Positions 1-13,945 are shown, counted from the stretch's first letter. The stretch: DNA of 64,000 bases from Centroberyx gerrardi (GCF_048128805.1 NC_136017.1:15090307-15154306), one strand, 5' to 3'. The notes: generated by a model from the sequence alone, not told the origin. Made by a program: numbers and translations.

Positions 1-584
1 TCCTACAATGACAAGTGAAGAGGTAGGTAGTAAGTTTACTAGTTGAACAAGTTTAATTCATTTGATGCAGTTACTTTTATTTTTCCATATGATTTCTCTG
101 TACATCATAATGATACCGAGGAAAGTCACGCTCCATGTACATGTACCCCACACCTGACTCATTTTTTTTTTTGTACGTTCTAATTACCCAGCTGAAGATT
201 TTTTTTTTATGTAGCCTATTGTTTGTTCTAATTAGACAGCTGAAGACAGCTTGTGTATTCATTGTTCCCCATGTAAGTCAAAAGAAAAAGGAAAAAAAAT
301 CATAAAACATTTTGGTCTGTTGGTGTCTATTCTGGTGCTCTTAGCCATGGAAACATGAATAAAATTGGATTTAAAAAGCTAAAGAACGACTCAACTAGGA
401 CAGTTTTATGTTAGTCTGTGCCAAAAACTGGTGTCTTATAAATCTGGAATGGAAGGGGTATGGCTGTTCATTTGGCTGGGATGACAAAGCCAGACAGCCA
501 CAAATAGGCACCACCACCACCGCCTCTTTTTCAGCCAAGAAAACCTTGAAACCTAAAGGAATGTCATCAGTCTGGGTTTCGGTG

Positions 585-715
585 GAGAGTTGTAGTGTCC
601 CATGATGGTCTAAATGCTGTTTCAGAGGCTTTTCTACCCTGATAAGAATACAAATCTGGGGGAAACACTAAATCATTGTAAATGTTTGCCATGAAAATGA
701 ATATTGGCACAAAAT
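585..715 (+). repeat. Dispersed repeat fragment, same family as 37,986-38,160
   Basis: The stretch reading gtgtcccatgatggtctaaa and the following hundred bases (CTGTTTCAG, CCCTGATAAG, TGGGGG.AAACACT) recur in the same order at 37,990-38,100. A more diverged copy is at 13,780-13,860. The two fuller copies begin with TAGGGTTAGA.CGATATATC, a hAT-like end, so this is an internal fragment of the same non-autonomous family. Confidence 0.6.
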
Positions 716-1516
716 ATGTATGTATCAAATGTATTCAGTGTGATCTCCAAATTTGAGAATAGACAGTAAATACAACAACCTGTGTCATGTAGATGTAGTA
801 AATAAAAAGCTAAACTATGGATACACTTATACTTTTGAGAAAAGCACGCTCATGTAACTTACTATCATCTTACTATCAATCCCTATCATTTCACAGAGTT
901 ATATTAGATTCAAAAGGTCTAGCCACAAACTCTATTTCACAAATAAAGAGGCAAATTAAGTGAATTTGGTTGGTGTACCCTCCTATGTAAAAACTTTAAC
1001 TCAATCCGTTGTGAAGTATCAACACTTGATATCCCTTCCCAGCAGGACGGTGTTGTCACGCACACAGCTATGAAGTGGAATGACATAGACGGCTATAAAA
1101 AGCATATGAGTCAGCTGCAGAGTGAGATCCCAGATAGAAGCTGAATGACACAGATCATTACCACTCACACAAATCATGGCCGTGGTAGAACAGGAAGCAG
1201 CTCTCACACTACCTGGGCTATTTTCAGCCGTGTTTCTACATTTGATGGGAGGCATTTTTTTTTTTTGGCACTGCAATGTACTGAGTGTGCAAAATATGAG
1301 AGCCATCTTCCCGATATTGATTTGTGCCGTTTTTGAAGACACACCATGTCTCAATTGACAGAAGGCTTAAAAAAAAACAACCCTTCTGTAATCCGTCCCT
1401 TCCCATTCACCTACATCTCGCCTTTGTCACTGAGGTGCAAATCAATCAAGGGGCATAGCGGGAATTCACCTGGTCAGACTGTTTCATGGAAAGCCTAGGT
1501 GGTCTGAAAATTGAGA

Positions 1517-1519
<3 letters not shown>

Positions 1520-1554
<35 letters not shown>
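1520..1554. repeat. (CA)n microsatellite
   Basis: About 17 uninterrupted CA units. The Thr-His and Cys-Val open frames over it are repeat artefacts. Confidence 0.95.
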
Positions 1555-1556
<2 letters not shown>

Positions 1557-2284
1557 CAAAGAGAAGCACCATATAGCTGACAAAATGTTGTTGACAGCAC
1601 TGCTGCATTGCACTCGCAACCTAAATTATCAAAATACATTTGAAGCCAAGAATGGACGCCTTGGGTCACTGACGCAACGCCTGGATAAGAGAGCAGAACT
1701 CTTGTCAATGGACCAAGTGCATATGGGAGTCTGTCTTCCTGTATCCTTACTTATTTCATGCCAATTCCTGGTGGTGTAACGTATCCAAACGTTGTGCGTT
1801 TCTAGGAAATGCCAGCAGAGTGTACTGCTCAAATTAGATGGTTTGTAATTTCAGAGCAACTCTTGTTTGTACATTCACAATGTCATGTTCTCCCAGCGAG
1901 CGCACTCTGGAAACTGTCAAGGAAGAGGTGCAGTGGATGACTACAGAGTGTACCATGGCAGCCAAACTCAACGACTGAGCTTACTGGTGTAACACAGCTG
2001 GAGAAGTCAGTTCAACTCAGTACTACCCTTTGCCCAAATCAAGAGTGTGCTTTTGACTTGATCGTTTGTTCGGCTGAACAACATGCTGCCAAGCGCCGGC
2101 CTGGGGGCTCGAGACTGGAACTGACTCAGTCCACGCTATAGTCCCTGACATCTCTGACACAAGTAGGCTAGCTGACACTCCACACCGTGAAAAGCCGGGA
2201 TCAGATAATTGCAAAACAGCTCTATGGATCAGACGGCATTTGGAAAGCACTATTTATATGCTCTATTTATATGATCAAAGATGT

Positions 2285-2600
2285 TTAATGAAGACATTGT
2301 TCAATTTTGATTTTGTTTGAGTGGTTACATGTAAAGTTACTGCATTTTCAGAGATCCATCCTTTTTTCCAGGCAGTTTCAGACCAAATCCAGTAATCGTG
2401 TCACAGCTGGACTCAGTCCTGATTGGCTTCCTTCACTAAAGAATTACTTAAATCCTTCCAATCAGGCCAGTTTGCAGCATTTTAATTGGAAAGCCTCCAC
2501 TCAGCAGGTTTATCTCACTTGAATTAGAGGAGCTGCTGCTGTTGGCCAATCAGAGTCCAGTATTGTGAGGACTTACTCTTCAAATTCATCCAATTTAACT
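2285..2600. repeat. Dispersed repeat copy A (pair with 4,800-5,110)
   Basis: Several blocks are shared in order with 4,800-5,110: ATGAAGAC.TGTT, TTTGATTTTG, GCAGTTTCAGA, TTAAATCCTTCCA and CCAGTATTGT followed by TTC.AATTCAT. Divergence is high (I judge 65-75% identity by eye). The family is not recognised. Confidence 0.5.
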
Positions 2601-4159
2601 AATTCAGTTTGACTTTTAAACTACAAATATTTGCAAAACACCATGAAGAACATTATTCTTAACCTGAGCCATATTTGAAAACAAAATCGTGAAAAATGAA
2701 TAATATGAGACCTTTAAATCCAAAGATGCCAGTTCACAAATAAGTGTAAGGACTGTGAGTATGGTTAAGCTATGCAAATGTTTGTGTGCAAATATTAAAA
2801 TACATAGGCTATTTAAAAATGTAGTGTTTATGTACAAATTAATGATATATTAATGAAAGGTGAAAAGCTTTTATTCACAAATCTTTTTACATATTTACAG
2901 TCAGTTTACATTTTTTCAAATTTTATGTTGCAGATACAAATCACTCTGCATTTATTTGTGCAGTGTGTTTTACCATACACATGACATTTTTTGCCCTCTT
3001 TTTGATCTCCATACATTTATTCCCATAAGCTGTAGTAATGTAAGTTTCATTCCCCTTTGACATGCACTAGCTTTGATAAAATGCTTGTTAGCATGGTTTC
3101 TCAGAAGCAAAAACATCGGCAAGAAAAACATTTTAAGGTGTAAATAGGTGGCTTGATTAGTAATACATCAATCTTATTGATTGATACTTCCAGAAAACTT
3201 GAACCTTCCTTCTAACTGGAAATGCTCTATAGCGCGCATTGCATTATGAGATGGAGCATGAGGTCTGACTGACATCATCCAGGGGATTGGCATACTTTAT
3301 GATCTTGGTGTCAATTCCTGATACGGCGGGTCCAGTCCTTGAGTCTCAGCCGACCACGCTGGACATTAACAGAGATGGGAGCCCCCTCCACATCCATTTC
3401 CCTGAACCATGTTTTGTACAACAGTTCTCAGAAAACATGATCATGAATGTGTATGCCAGGATTTGTTTTCAGCCCGGTTTAGCGCGCGGGCGCAGCAGCT
3501 AAGCACTGAATTTGTTTGATTTACAAAACAGGATTATTTAGATTGGCTTTCCACTGTCGCAGTCAGCCGTGCTGATGTAAAAAAGCCTGCCTGGAGTGGG
3601 AAACAAACCCACGCCATTTTCTACTATACTGTATATGAAGTTGTTCCCCTGGTTTGATATCACATTGAGTGGTTTAAGCCATGCTCTGGTCACAGGATCC
3701 CTATTGGATAGGAGCCAGCTCTGCAGGTCTCTTCTCCTGGGTTTGAGGAATTCAGTTTCAGCTGGAGCAGAGCTCTGGGAGGCTGCTGGATAGGTCAGTG
3801 AGGCTCTCCTTTTCCTGTCGCTATAGCGCCTGCTGACTGCAGGAGCTTGACCTAACCCTGAGACATATTGACTGAAACCCCCGTGAGATGTCGCTCCAAG
3901 TCAAACAGAGCCAGATAAATGCTGAGTGGGGGTTTTGATGCTTTGACAACATAGAAAAAATCAAATTGGACAGAGTTGAGCTACACTGTTCTGGCCTAGT
4001 TACACATCTTTCCAAGTAGTAGGTATATTAGATATCAGCACCACCCATTCACCCTCCACAATGCTACCTCTTAAACACTCGTTTTAACATGATAAGCCAG
4101 CCAATTCAGTCACAGAAAGAGAGAGACAATTAGAGTAACAGACAGACAGGGGAGACAGC

Positions 4160-4430
4160 CCAGCCTCTCAGAGTTTAGTACCTTTTTAGGTTGAAATTAA
4201 TCATTACGACCCAAATTCATAGTATATATCATAGTAAGTGGCATAAAACTGATGTAACTTATATGAGGATATGGTCCTGTAAGGGGAAAAATCCTAAATT
4301 AATGCTTTTCTGAAAATACAGCCTAATTGAATTTTGTACATATTGGGGTATTTGTCTTGATGATCATGTCCTTTTTATGCATCACTACATCAGTGGTCTC
4401 TCTCATATTTATGAGGTTATGGCTGATCAG
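4160..4430. repeat. Dispersed repeat copy (pair with 58,290-58,480)
   Basis: Shared ordered words with the copy near 58,300: CTTTTTAGG, AATTCATAGTATA, AAACTGATGTAA, TTATATG, AAGGGGAAA, AATGCTTTTCTGAAA and CACTACATCA. The other copy is preceded by CAGGGGTGTAGTGGA, a teleost DNA-transposon type end, so this is probably a decayed MITE. Confidence 0.55.
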
Positions 4431-4799
4431 CAAAAAAGTGTGTATGAAGCCCTTTTGGAAGAACAGTAGATATGATTATAATACATCCCACAATGTTTTT
4501 AAAGGCCCAATCTCTATGTGCAGTATGGGTCCCCCTGTTGAAACACTGCCACCCAATTCCTGACTTTTAAATGTACTTTGATGCTGGAAAAGGAGACCTG
4601 TATTTTGACTTATAACAGCTTAAGTTATGAAAAAGCTTATTTTCCATCTATATCAAACTAAGTCAAACTCTTCAAGAACATGAGTGAATATACCCAGAAT
4701 TGTAAATTCCATATTGTATCTTTAAATCTGTATTTGTTTTTGGCCACAAGTCCCATTGACAGAGCTGAGGTATTAAAGGGGCCCTAATATAGGAATTCA

Positions 4800-5110
4800 G
4801 ATTTTGGAATATTTATATAAGCTGGGTTGTGGTCATGGATTTTTGATGAAGACGCTGTTGAAATTTGATTTTGCTTCATCAGTTAAAACTGCATCCTCAA
4901 AAATCCATTCCATTTTACTTGCAGTTTCAGATTAACTCTAGTTAACGCATCTTAACTGGATTTGGTCTTGATGGGCACCCCTCCCAAAACATAATTAAAT
5001 CCTTCCACTCAGACAGAGCTGCAGAATTTGTTCATACACACCCTCTTTCCCTCATCATTTCAGTAAGGGCCCAGTATTGTCTGTTGTGCATCACTATGTT
5101 CTTCGAATTC
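4800..5110. repeat. Dispersed repeat copy B (pair with 2,285-2,600)
   Basis: See the copy at 2,285. The downstream portion to about 5,395 ends in TTTTGGTGAACTATTCCTTTAA, a sequence common at the ends of teleost repeats, so the repeat may extend to there. Confidence 0.5.
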
Positions 5111-5760
5111 ATTCAAGATATACAGTACATTTTAACTAAACTATCGTAAAACTTCCAATAAAGACCAGGTCTCTAACAATAGCCGGTGAGTATGGTAAGG
5201 TAAATATTGGACTTTTGGAGCCACAGTGCAATTGTTTGGCTTCACAACACTTGCACGAGTCGTTTGGAGTAATTTTATGGCCATTTGCCCAGAAGGCTGA
5301 CACAACGCTGCGCTAGCTAACTTGTGTTTCGACTGACATGAGGGTGAATAAATAAAAATAAGATGTTCATTTTGGTGAACTATTCCTTTAAAATTACTAA
5401 AATATCACAAAACAGCGTACCAAAAAAGAGACATTGTATGTAGTGGAATACACTGTCATGTTTATCTCGTTGCCATAGAAACAGATACTGGTGTGAAAGC
5501 CTTGTATTTCATTAGTTAAACATAACTACTACTTGGATCGCTACAAAGCATTGCTCCTGTTTGTTAGTCAATCCATGACAGAGAGTTTTTCTGATTCACT
5601 TTTGTGGCTTTGGCAGTTTTTGTTTCATTCCATTTTGATGCATTCATGCTTTGTTTGCAAGACGACAACTGTGCATTGTGGTAGCCCTACCAGTGTTATC
5701 AATAATAAATCACATTCTGTTTTGCATGATTATTTCAGTCAGATATGCGTTATTGTTATT

Positions 5761-5820
5761 ATTAGTAGTAGTAGTAGCAGTAGCAGTAGTAGTAGTAGTA
5801 GTCATAGTCGTAGTAGTAGA
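5761..5820. repeat. (TAG)n microsatellite
   Basis: TAG/CAG-type trinucleotide tract. A second short TAG stretch at 6,185-6,201 lies on the far side of the element at 5,821-6,183, which suggests the element inserted into one tract. Confidence 0.9.
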
Positions 5821-6183
5821 CAGGGTTCCCACTCCTTCTTAAACATCAAATTCAAGGACGTTTCAAGGACTTTCCCTTCCCAATTCCCTCAAATTCAAGG
5901 ACCCAACATGGCATAGTTTGAGACACGGATCAAGGTTAATTACTGTTACAACACTGAGAATTTTTATAATGAGAACGAGCAGGCTTTACAGAAGCTCACA
6001 GACAACAATTAAAAAGAGAGAGAGGCTTGAATGTGTGAACACTTCTCAACAACTTCTCTAAATTCAAGCACTTTCAATGACCCATGTCTATTTATGTCTA
6101 TTTTTAAAAACTTTCAAGGCCTTTATTTTTTTTTTCTCAAATTCACAAACTTTCAAGGATTTCAAGGACCTGTGGGGACCTTG
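5821..6183. mobile_element. Non-autonomous hAT-like MITE, 363 bp
   Basis: The left end reads CAGGGTTCCCAC and the reverse complement of the right end reads CAAGGTCCCCAC, giving terminal inverted repeats of about 12 bp with two differences. The interior repeats AAATTCAAGGAC and TTTCAAGGAC motifs, as is common in a widespread fish MITE. Flanks are gtagtaga and agtagaag. An 8-bp target duplication is compatible but cannot be proved in TAG-rich sequence. It has no coding capacity. Confidence 0.65.
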
Positions 6184-7994
6184 AGTAGAAGTAGTAGTAG
6201 TATCTGACATCAGTTGCCTATACCAGTAATATTTTTAGGCTATAGGCCTAGAAAGGAAATTGTATAAATTTGACAAGCACATTTCTTTAGAGAATAGCAG
6301 TAAATTCTATCGCTTTTAGACATACCTGGTACTGCCAAAAGAAATAATGGCATGTCTCTAATAAAAGCCTGGTGCTCCCTTTTAAGGTAAAGACCCAGGC
6401 CATTATTTTAAGTTTTACGGTACATTTATTTGAAAAACAAGACACACATTATTCTTATCCTGAGACACAGTACATTTGAAAGCAAATCAAGGATATAAAC
6501 TTCATTAATGTTTCTTACCTTTTTATAGTGGTAACTATAAAGGTAACAACAAAATGAAAATGAAAATACTGAATTAATGCTCTCAGAGGAAGTCCAAATG
6601 CCGGGAATGAATGTAATGTTACATTCACGTGCCTTGCTACTTGTTTTTCATTCAGTGGTGTCACTGTGTGTGCTGAATCTCTATGACTTGATGTTAAAGA
6701 AAATAACATGAGATGTGAGTGATGTCACTTTTGATCAATTTTGTATAATATTGTAAATAATAATCAATATGACCCTGGGTTGGCAGTAATGATGGTCAAA
6801 TGAGGAGGAAAACTGATTGGCCCATGGGGGAAACCAATCAGTGTATGGATTGCGTGGGAGTGATAAGGAAGTGATAAAAGTGCAGATAACCGTGGTCAAG
6901 GCTAGTCTCCTTATGTGAAAATGTCAGCCACCCAATTATCTTGAATAGCCACTCTCAGACAATGCCTCAGTAAAAAATGAGTGATTACATTTTTTTTTCA
7001 TTTCACTCATTTAAGGGCCCAATCCAGAATATGCAACAAAAGTCAATACGTCACCTGTATATTTCTAAACCCATTTGGAAACATCCGTCAGAGGCATGTG
7101 TGCTGTTTGGCTATCCTACATTTTTGAATTCTCATGCCCCACATTTTCTTGAATGTGAAAGACAGAGGTAGCAGAAAGCATAGGCTGAACCTCTGTTGTT
7201 GTGATGGCATTGGAGAAAAAAACGTGTTACTCGATGATTTCAAGTTGCTGATTAGCCTAAATGTTGAGAGTGCATCCAACTGTGCCAAGTGTGTCCAATT
7301 TTTGTTATATTTTGCAAGTAATGTTTGCACTTTGGTTATGTTTTAGATTGTGAGAGTTGTAATCAGAATTGTTCAATAGGACCCTATGTTTTCCAATTTG
7401 TCGAAATTGCAGATTGGAGCATGGTGCCCGAGTTTAAAAAACAGATTGAGACATAGGCTAAACGCGGAATAACAATATCATAAGCTTTTGGCGAAATTGT
7501 AGTAGTTTCTAGCATGAGAAAATGGACAGAAGCAAATCTCATGGCAACATGTAGAGATGCATTTGTGGGATGCTGTGTGTGTATTTTGAGTGTGTATTTG
7601 TGTGTTTGCGTGCTTGTCTGTATCTGTACGTCAGAAAATCCATGTGGGGTGTTGCTATACAGGATATAGCAATATAGGATGATAGCAACAGTAATAGTGA
7701 AAGATAAAACTCAAAGTGAAAAGAAAAAAAAACGAACTGATTTCATAGGACCCTGGTTTAGGTTTTGGTTTGTTTGCCCCCCCTTCTGGCCCCAGTACAG
7801 TCATTAAGTTGAAGATACTGGCTGAGTACTTCATTAAAGGTCATTGCATGACAGATGAACATGAGTTTTACAAGAATATTGAAGCTGTAATGTTTTTATG
7901 TTAACATTGTTGGTAAATATGGGAACAAAATGGACCTCTATTTTGAGTCATCAATGAGTCCCAAGTCTCTCCTATGTCATAACAGGCTAGGTAG

Positions 7995-8115
7995 TTGCTA
8001 GAAAATTGGGAGTACTCTTTGATGCTAGTTTTAGTTTTGATGAAAAAGTCATGAGAGTTGTTTTGTTGCTGAAAATTACCTCAGAAATTAAACTGCTCCT
8101 ATCATTTGGCAGTCG
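7995..8115 (+). mobile_element. L2-like LINE reverse-transcriptase scrap
   Basis: Translation gives GVLFDASFSFDEKVMRVV and then ITSEIKLLLSF. This aligns with SVLFDSGLCFDDQVKKVV and ISKIRSFLSF in the longer LINE copy at 46,530-48,391. Only about 120 bp is recognisable. It is a dead fragment. Confidence 0.6.
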
Positions 8116-8589
8116 TCTAGAGTAAAGGTTTGTCAGTAAACTCACCCCAAGAAGCATTAGACTGCACAGCTATGCCAGACATCATCTCCAAGGGACACAG
8201 GGAAGCAGAAAGGCCCTACCTTGACAGACTTGTCTTTCTGACCACAAATGACATGCATCTTTCTGGGACCAATTAACAACCACCAGCAGGAAACAGAAGA
8301 TGTTCAAAAGTGAAAAAGTCAGGTTTATATGTGTAACTAGTCTGAAAGCAAGCTGAAGAGCAATGGAATATACTGTATTACTTCAGAAACTTCAAAAACA
8401 AATGCTTTTTGTTTATTGTTTAGCTGTATATCAGTATCCAAAAAATATCTGGTAAAAAGACGAAAGGACAAAATGCAACTTCTGCAACCACAAGGCCTCC
8501 AGTTCCACCCGCGGTCATCAGTGACAAGCTATCAAGTAATGTAATGTAAGTATCAAGCAATGATACACCCCTCCCCTTGCGAGCACGGC

Positions 8590-9960
8590 AGTCAACACAC
8601 TGGCCTTGAAAATTGAACTGCTCTGATCACTATGAAAGAACCTCGCTGATATCTTTGAGACAGATTTGGGCTATTCTTGAGTGTGAAAGAGCATCTATTA
8701 ACGATGAGATTCAGTCGGCCAGGGCTGAGCTTTCCAATTTCACAGCTGCTATTAAAACAGAGCTGGACACAGAGCAACACTGCTGAAAAGATGGGAAAGG
8801 GGCTCTCCATATGACAACGTTGCGACTCTTCAAAGCACAGTACAGCAGCTCTTAACTCAGGTGGCCACTGAGTTAAGAGCTGCTGTCAAATGTGAGGATT
8901 TGGAGGGGAGGTCACGGAGGAATAATGTCAGGATAGTGGGTGTACCAGAGGGCCCTGGTAGTGATTCTACAGCCTGTCTCTGGTATATTCACGCTAAATG
9001 AGGCACCTCTCCTGGACAGTGAACTCTACAATTTGCCTAGACAAGGTGACCCACCATGCACTATTGTTGCATGTCTCCATTATTTCAATGATTGTGCAGA
9101 GGTTCAATGCCTTGCCAGGTAGCAGAAATGGACAAAGGTAATGAAGGGAATGACCATTTCAGTCTACCCAGACTACAAAGCAAGTGTGGCATGAGCCTAG
9201 ACTAGGCACTGGCATCAGAGAGCTACAATGGGGTGAAGATCTTGGCAATACCAGAGGAGCCTCAAGCCCTACATTACACAAATCATGCCGCAGTTGCTGC
9301 TTATACACAGTAAGATACTTGCGAAGATGGTGCCCTACCACCTTAAGAAAGTGTTTCGCTTCATTATTTTACTTCAGACAGGGCTCATCAAATATTGCCA
9401 TTTTTATAAGAGTACACACCTGGATAACATATGTGCCCAGAAGTTATGATATCTCTTCATACTGACAAGAGGAGAGAACATAAAGTCTCTATATGCAGAT
9501 GACATGTTAATGTTTCTGTCAGATCCCTCAACATCTGTTCCTGTCATGCTACCTGGTAAATGAATTTGGGAAAATATCTGGCTGAAAGGTCAATATCTAG
9601 AAGAATGAACTGTTGCCAATTAACTCAGTAACAAGACCTTGGTGCAATGCTTTTTAAAGTATCTGTGCATAACTTTAAATACCTTGGCGTTTGGATCACA
9701 CTCAATTTCAAAGTTGACTTCAGGCAAAGCTCCCCCCTCTCCTCTCCCACTTTAAGCAGGACATAGGTCACTGGCACCTATATATATAGTAAGTAAATAA
9801 GTAAAAGTAAGTAAAACTATCCTACAAAGGTCCTATGGCCAAGGTGACCACTATGCAATTTTCAACATCACTACTGGGCTGCCAATATAAGAAATTGATC
9901 TCACTGGTTTGACGGGGACAACTTAGGCTCAGCACCAGTTTGTCTTAATTTTAATAATCT
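8590..9960 (+). mobile_element. Decayed L1/Tx1-type LINE (ORF1 and ORF2 remnants)
   Basis: Near 8,890-8,945 the sequence encodes CEDLEGRSRRNNVRIVGVPE, a hallmark of the L1 ORF1p RNA-binding region. It is followed at about 9,000-9,120 by a frame reading APLLDSELYNLP and IVACLHYFNDCAEV, typical of the ORF1 C-terminal half. From about 9,480 an ORF2 reverse-transcriptase trace appears (SLYADDMLMFLSDPS, with the YADD box), then FKYLGVWIT near 9,680, and YWAANI with WFDGDNLGSAPVCLN near 9,870-9,950. The order matches a LINE read 5' to 3' on plus. Large parts, including most of the endonuclease and RT, are missing and every frame is broken, so it is inactive. Exact ends are uncertain. Confidence 0.65.
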
Positions 9961-11864
9961 AAGTTGCATTATACTCAGACTATGATTGGTAGATTGGCTG
10001 TGGGTGTTTGGGGGCAGTGTTTTGTGTGTTTATTTGTACTACAGTATGCATACTACTCTAGGTGTATCCCTACATGCATCACATTCATTGGCCCTTCAGG
10101 CATGATTCACAAGAGCTTTAAAACTAGAAATCCCAAGCCGTCAGTTGATGTCAGTTTTGAGTCTGTTTCAAAAATGTGTAGCTAAATAGTAGCTATTATT
10201 ATATTTGCGCCCCTTTCACCAGAGCAGGCACCAATTGATGACAAACTTTGTCAGGTCGTTCACATAGAAACTAATGTACCTTGTGTCTGACTCACTCTTA
10301 GCAAACCAAACTTAGCATGGCATAGTCTATATTGTAGATAATAAACTTTGGTTATGTGATATGGAATATAATGATTTAATCATGCATGCAAGATTTTGGT
10401 TTGTCTGTAGGCCTATATCTTATTTTCATTGAGGGGAGAGCCTAAGGTAGTCCCTCACTGCAATCAAAACTGCTGATGAGCAACACCATCATTACAGCAA
10501 TAGCCTTCCTGCATTCTTATGAATAAACTGGAGAATTATATGGTACTGTAAATGATAAACAAGCAACAATGAACACAGTGCACAGAAAGTGTGAAATAGT
10601 TTGTTGTCAACTGGCAGCTTGTTGGCCTTCTCCTAGACCTCCAAAATCCATTGGTCTTTCTAGTATTAACACCAGGTTTCACATGAAGGAATCACCAAAG
10701 CTATGTAGAGTAGAATACCTCCTTTCCCTCCTTCAGGCAACAGGATACTCATTCCTTTTATGTTCATTGTGTGTTTTATAGCATAACATCATGATCTGAC
10801 TACAATAATCAGATTGTCCAACATGGCTGGTAATTTTGCGTTCAGCTTCTACCAGCATGCATTGCTTAGGGAATGACAACACTGACCTCATACTGGTATT
10901 TGGGGGGATAATGTTTGCCTAGATGTCCAAATTCTAGTTCCTAAAACAAATTCCAAGTTTCTTAAAAGTCTGTGCCAGGGAAATGGATGAAAATAAAGTT
11001 GACAAGGTGAGAGAAAGGCACTACTAGCCTCTGAAGATGGGCAAAAAATTGGATAACCTTGGGACTATCCTTTAAATTAGACTTTGTTGACTGACTGAGG
11101 TCTAGCTCTATAGTATAGCTAGCTTTCCTCTTCTACTTCCTGTTCTTCTTTTCCTTCCTCTTCTTGTTCCTCGCTGTCGCTTAATTATACTGATACAAAG
11201 CAGGATAGAATTCAGAGCCTGCTGTGAATTCTGAAAATTCTGATTCAAAGTATTGTTGTTTTTCTAAATCTTGACACATCATATTGCTGCAGCCAGCACA
11301 TGTAAAATAATGTGATTATTTATACTACCTTGAGGTGATATATTTTCACAAAAAAAAAAGATTCCACAGTTGTAGTCAGTTTAAGTACACAGTGGGGCAG
11401 ACTGTGGCATAGATCAGCTTGTGACAGCAAAATGTCATGCATTGAGCAATATAATGTAAAGAATTGTGTGTAGAATGGATTTCTTGAACAAATAGTGTTG
11501 TTAGGCATGCCATCTTAGTGCTCTCTCTCACAAACAATACTCATGTCACATGACTGACAATTCATTTAGCAGGACAAACATCATCCTCAATCATCCTAAT
11601 GGGGCACATGCAGCTTAACAGAGATTCAAACATAACCTTTTACCTAGTCCACTGTATACATGTGGACTTGCTTCAACAAAGGTTTTAAAGGGGTACCCGG
11701 AAGGGAGGTACCTTACTGGGGAACAAATGCAGCTAAATCACATTAGCGCCAGGTATAGGTACAGTTACTACAGTATATCACTAGTGGTGGGGAATTTAGA
11801 GGGTGTGATCGGTAAAGGGCAGCAAAGAGGATATGGAGGCTACCTATTCATCAAACGATTGCTG

Positions 11865-11965
11865 GTTTTCATCTCTGGCACCAGCTATGGCTAACACTGC
11901 TGAGTTGCCCCTGAGCAAGGGCACAAAACCTCCATGTACATGTGCACCGCCCTGCTCCAAGGACA
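11865..11965 (+). repeat. Possible SINE-type fragment
   Basis: The words TGCCCCTGAGCAAGGGCAC and CTGCTCCAAGG resemble the body of common teleost SINEs. A related piece is at 35,560-35,710 (TGTCCTTGAGCAAAACACTGA). No intact tRNA head is visible here. Confidence 0.35.
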
Positions 11966-13629
11966 GGCATTTGAAATGAGCTAACATTAGCTAAATACTA
12001 TGATGCAATACAGTACACGGCAGCTTGTACACGTCTTTGTGGTTGTATCTGTTGTTAAAAATAATCCACTGAAATACCTATGCAGAGAGTAGGACCACTG
12101 TTAGACTAATTGATGTCATGCCCATAAATGATTATGGGTATTATTCTGACCCTTAGGTGTTGGAAAAAAAGATGCTGCTTTCGAAACATTTCATTTTCTC
12201 ACAATTATGAAGCCAAAGTAACGAGTGTTTTTACTGTAATTAATTTCTTGTTGGTCTGTCATTGTACAAGAAGGAGAATAGTTGAGTGTTTTGCATTCTA
12301 AATGCAATTTATCTCCATTGAGTACATTCAATATAACACCTGACCTAATGCCTAATTCTCACTTGTATGCATACACAGGATTTTTACCTAACCTATCCAT
12401 GGTGGGAAATAATAATAACAGCAGCCACCAACCAAATGTTGGTAAGTTTGTTTGCCACTTTGGCAGGTAACCAACCAGCAGTTGGAAGTCCTGTTCTATT
12501 CTAAAAATCGAATTGGCTGGTAAAATAGTCAATGTTGCTGGCGAATTTTGGGATGTACCAGATGCTATCGCCGGTGGACAAAAAAAGCTTGTTTCCCTCT
12601 CTGAATCATTCATAGTAAAAAGAGATGATCTAGTGATACTCTGTTGGATAGCAGCAGTTTTTTTTGTTGTTGCTAGCATTGGAATGTATTCTTGCCACTG
12701 ATTTGACAGCAATATATCAGAGAAATTGCCCCACATGTCACCTTTAATGGAAATGCCAGAGAGGGTGAATGAGGCCTACTAATTGGGTAACCCACTTTAA
12801 CCCCTTTTGCCTGGTGCTGTTTCCTTTTCACCACTAACCCTCCTGCTATCTCATCGGATCTGATCTCCTCACTGTACAGTGGTTCAATGTTAGAACAATA
12901 TTGACCCACTGCTGTGTACTGCAGCAGCTAGCCTCCTCTCCCCTTCCTGCCTCATTAGCATGCTGCTCAGGGATCTGTCCATTCATAAAAGGCTGTCGTG
13001 GAGTGGGCCAGGCGTCTTGGAGGGACAAAACCCTCTCCAAGGTCAGTGTCCACAACCGCCGCAGAAAGGCACAATGGCGAATTACACATGAGCGTTTCCA
13101 TGTACAGCTCTCATGTGCAATTCAGCACTGCATGCAACCCAGACCGACGCACAATGCAATGCACTGCAACAATCTGCCATTCACTAATACACACAAGCCT
13201 GTGTGAGGCAGGAGCAGACGCACACGCACGGCCAGTGTTGGCTAATATGAATAATGAATAAAAGGCTAACAAAGACAGTAATTAAAAAAGGCATCGGTGA
13301 TCACAGAATATGCATGCAGATGAGATAAACCACATAAAGACAGTAACATAATTGATAGAATTGGGAACGTGTAGAGAGTGAGAGAGACAGAGAGAGAGTC
13401 TGTGTATCTACGTCTTGTTGTCAAGTGGGAGGTACTGTGGGATGAGCGAGAGAGCAAATCAAAGCTACAGTAGGACCCGTATGTGAGCCACTTCCACCCA
13501 GCCCTTAAAGTGGTGCTGTCATAATCTTTGCTCATTTGATGTATGCTGGCACAAAGGTTTGAGTAAAAAGAATCAATTTCTAAACCAACAAGAAAATAAA
13601 ACAACCGACTTTGATAAGGGTATAGATAC

Positions 13630-13945
13630 TAGGGTTAGATCGATATATCTGTTTGTCGGTTTACCAATGGGATTATCCTACATATTTATTGGAGAATTGA
13701 TCAATACCACACTGGTTGTCTGTGGGAAGTCTTTAACCCGAATTGATTAAAATACAACATTTTGGTTTAAATGCTCATTGGTCTTAATGCTGTTTCAGGG
13801 GCTTTTTCACCATGTGAAGAATAAAATTTTGTGGGAAATCCTGAAATACTTTAGATTTATTTGCATTGAAAATCGGCACATATATCGGCTATTGGCAGCT
13901 TCCATCTGAAAATATCAGTATCGTAATTGGCCTTCAAAAACCCAT
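13630..13945. mobile_element. Degenerate hAT-like MITE (TAGGGTTAGA family)
   Basis: Starts TAGGGTTAGATCGATATATC. The interior has TAATGCTGTTTCAGGGGC and ATCGGCACATATATCGGCTATTGG, and it ends near GGCCTTCAAAAA. The same order is found at 37,843-38,172. Right end and target duplication were not resolved. Confidence 0.55.

Noticed and set aside
12359..12736. 125-codon minus-strand frame
   Set aside because: No domain, overlaps an equally long unrelated plus frame, and includes low-complexity Leu runs from CAG/AAT-rich DNA.
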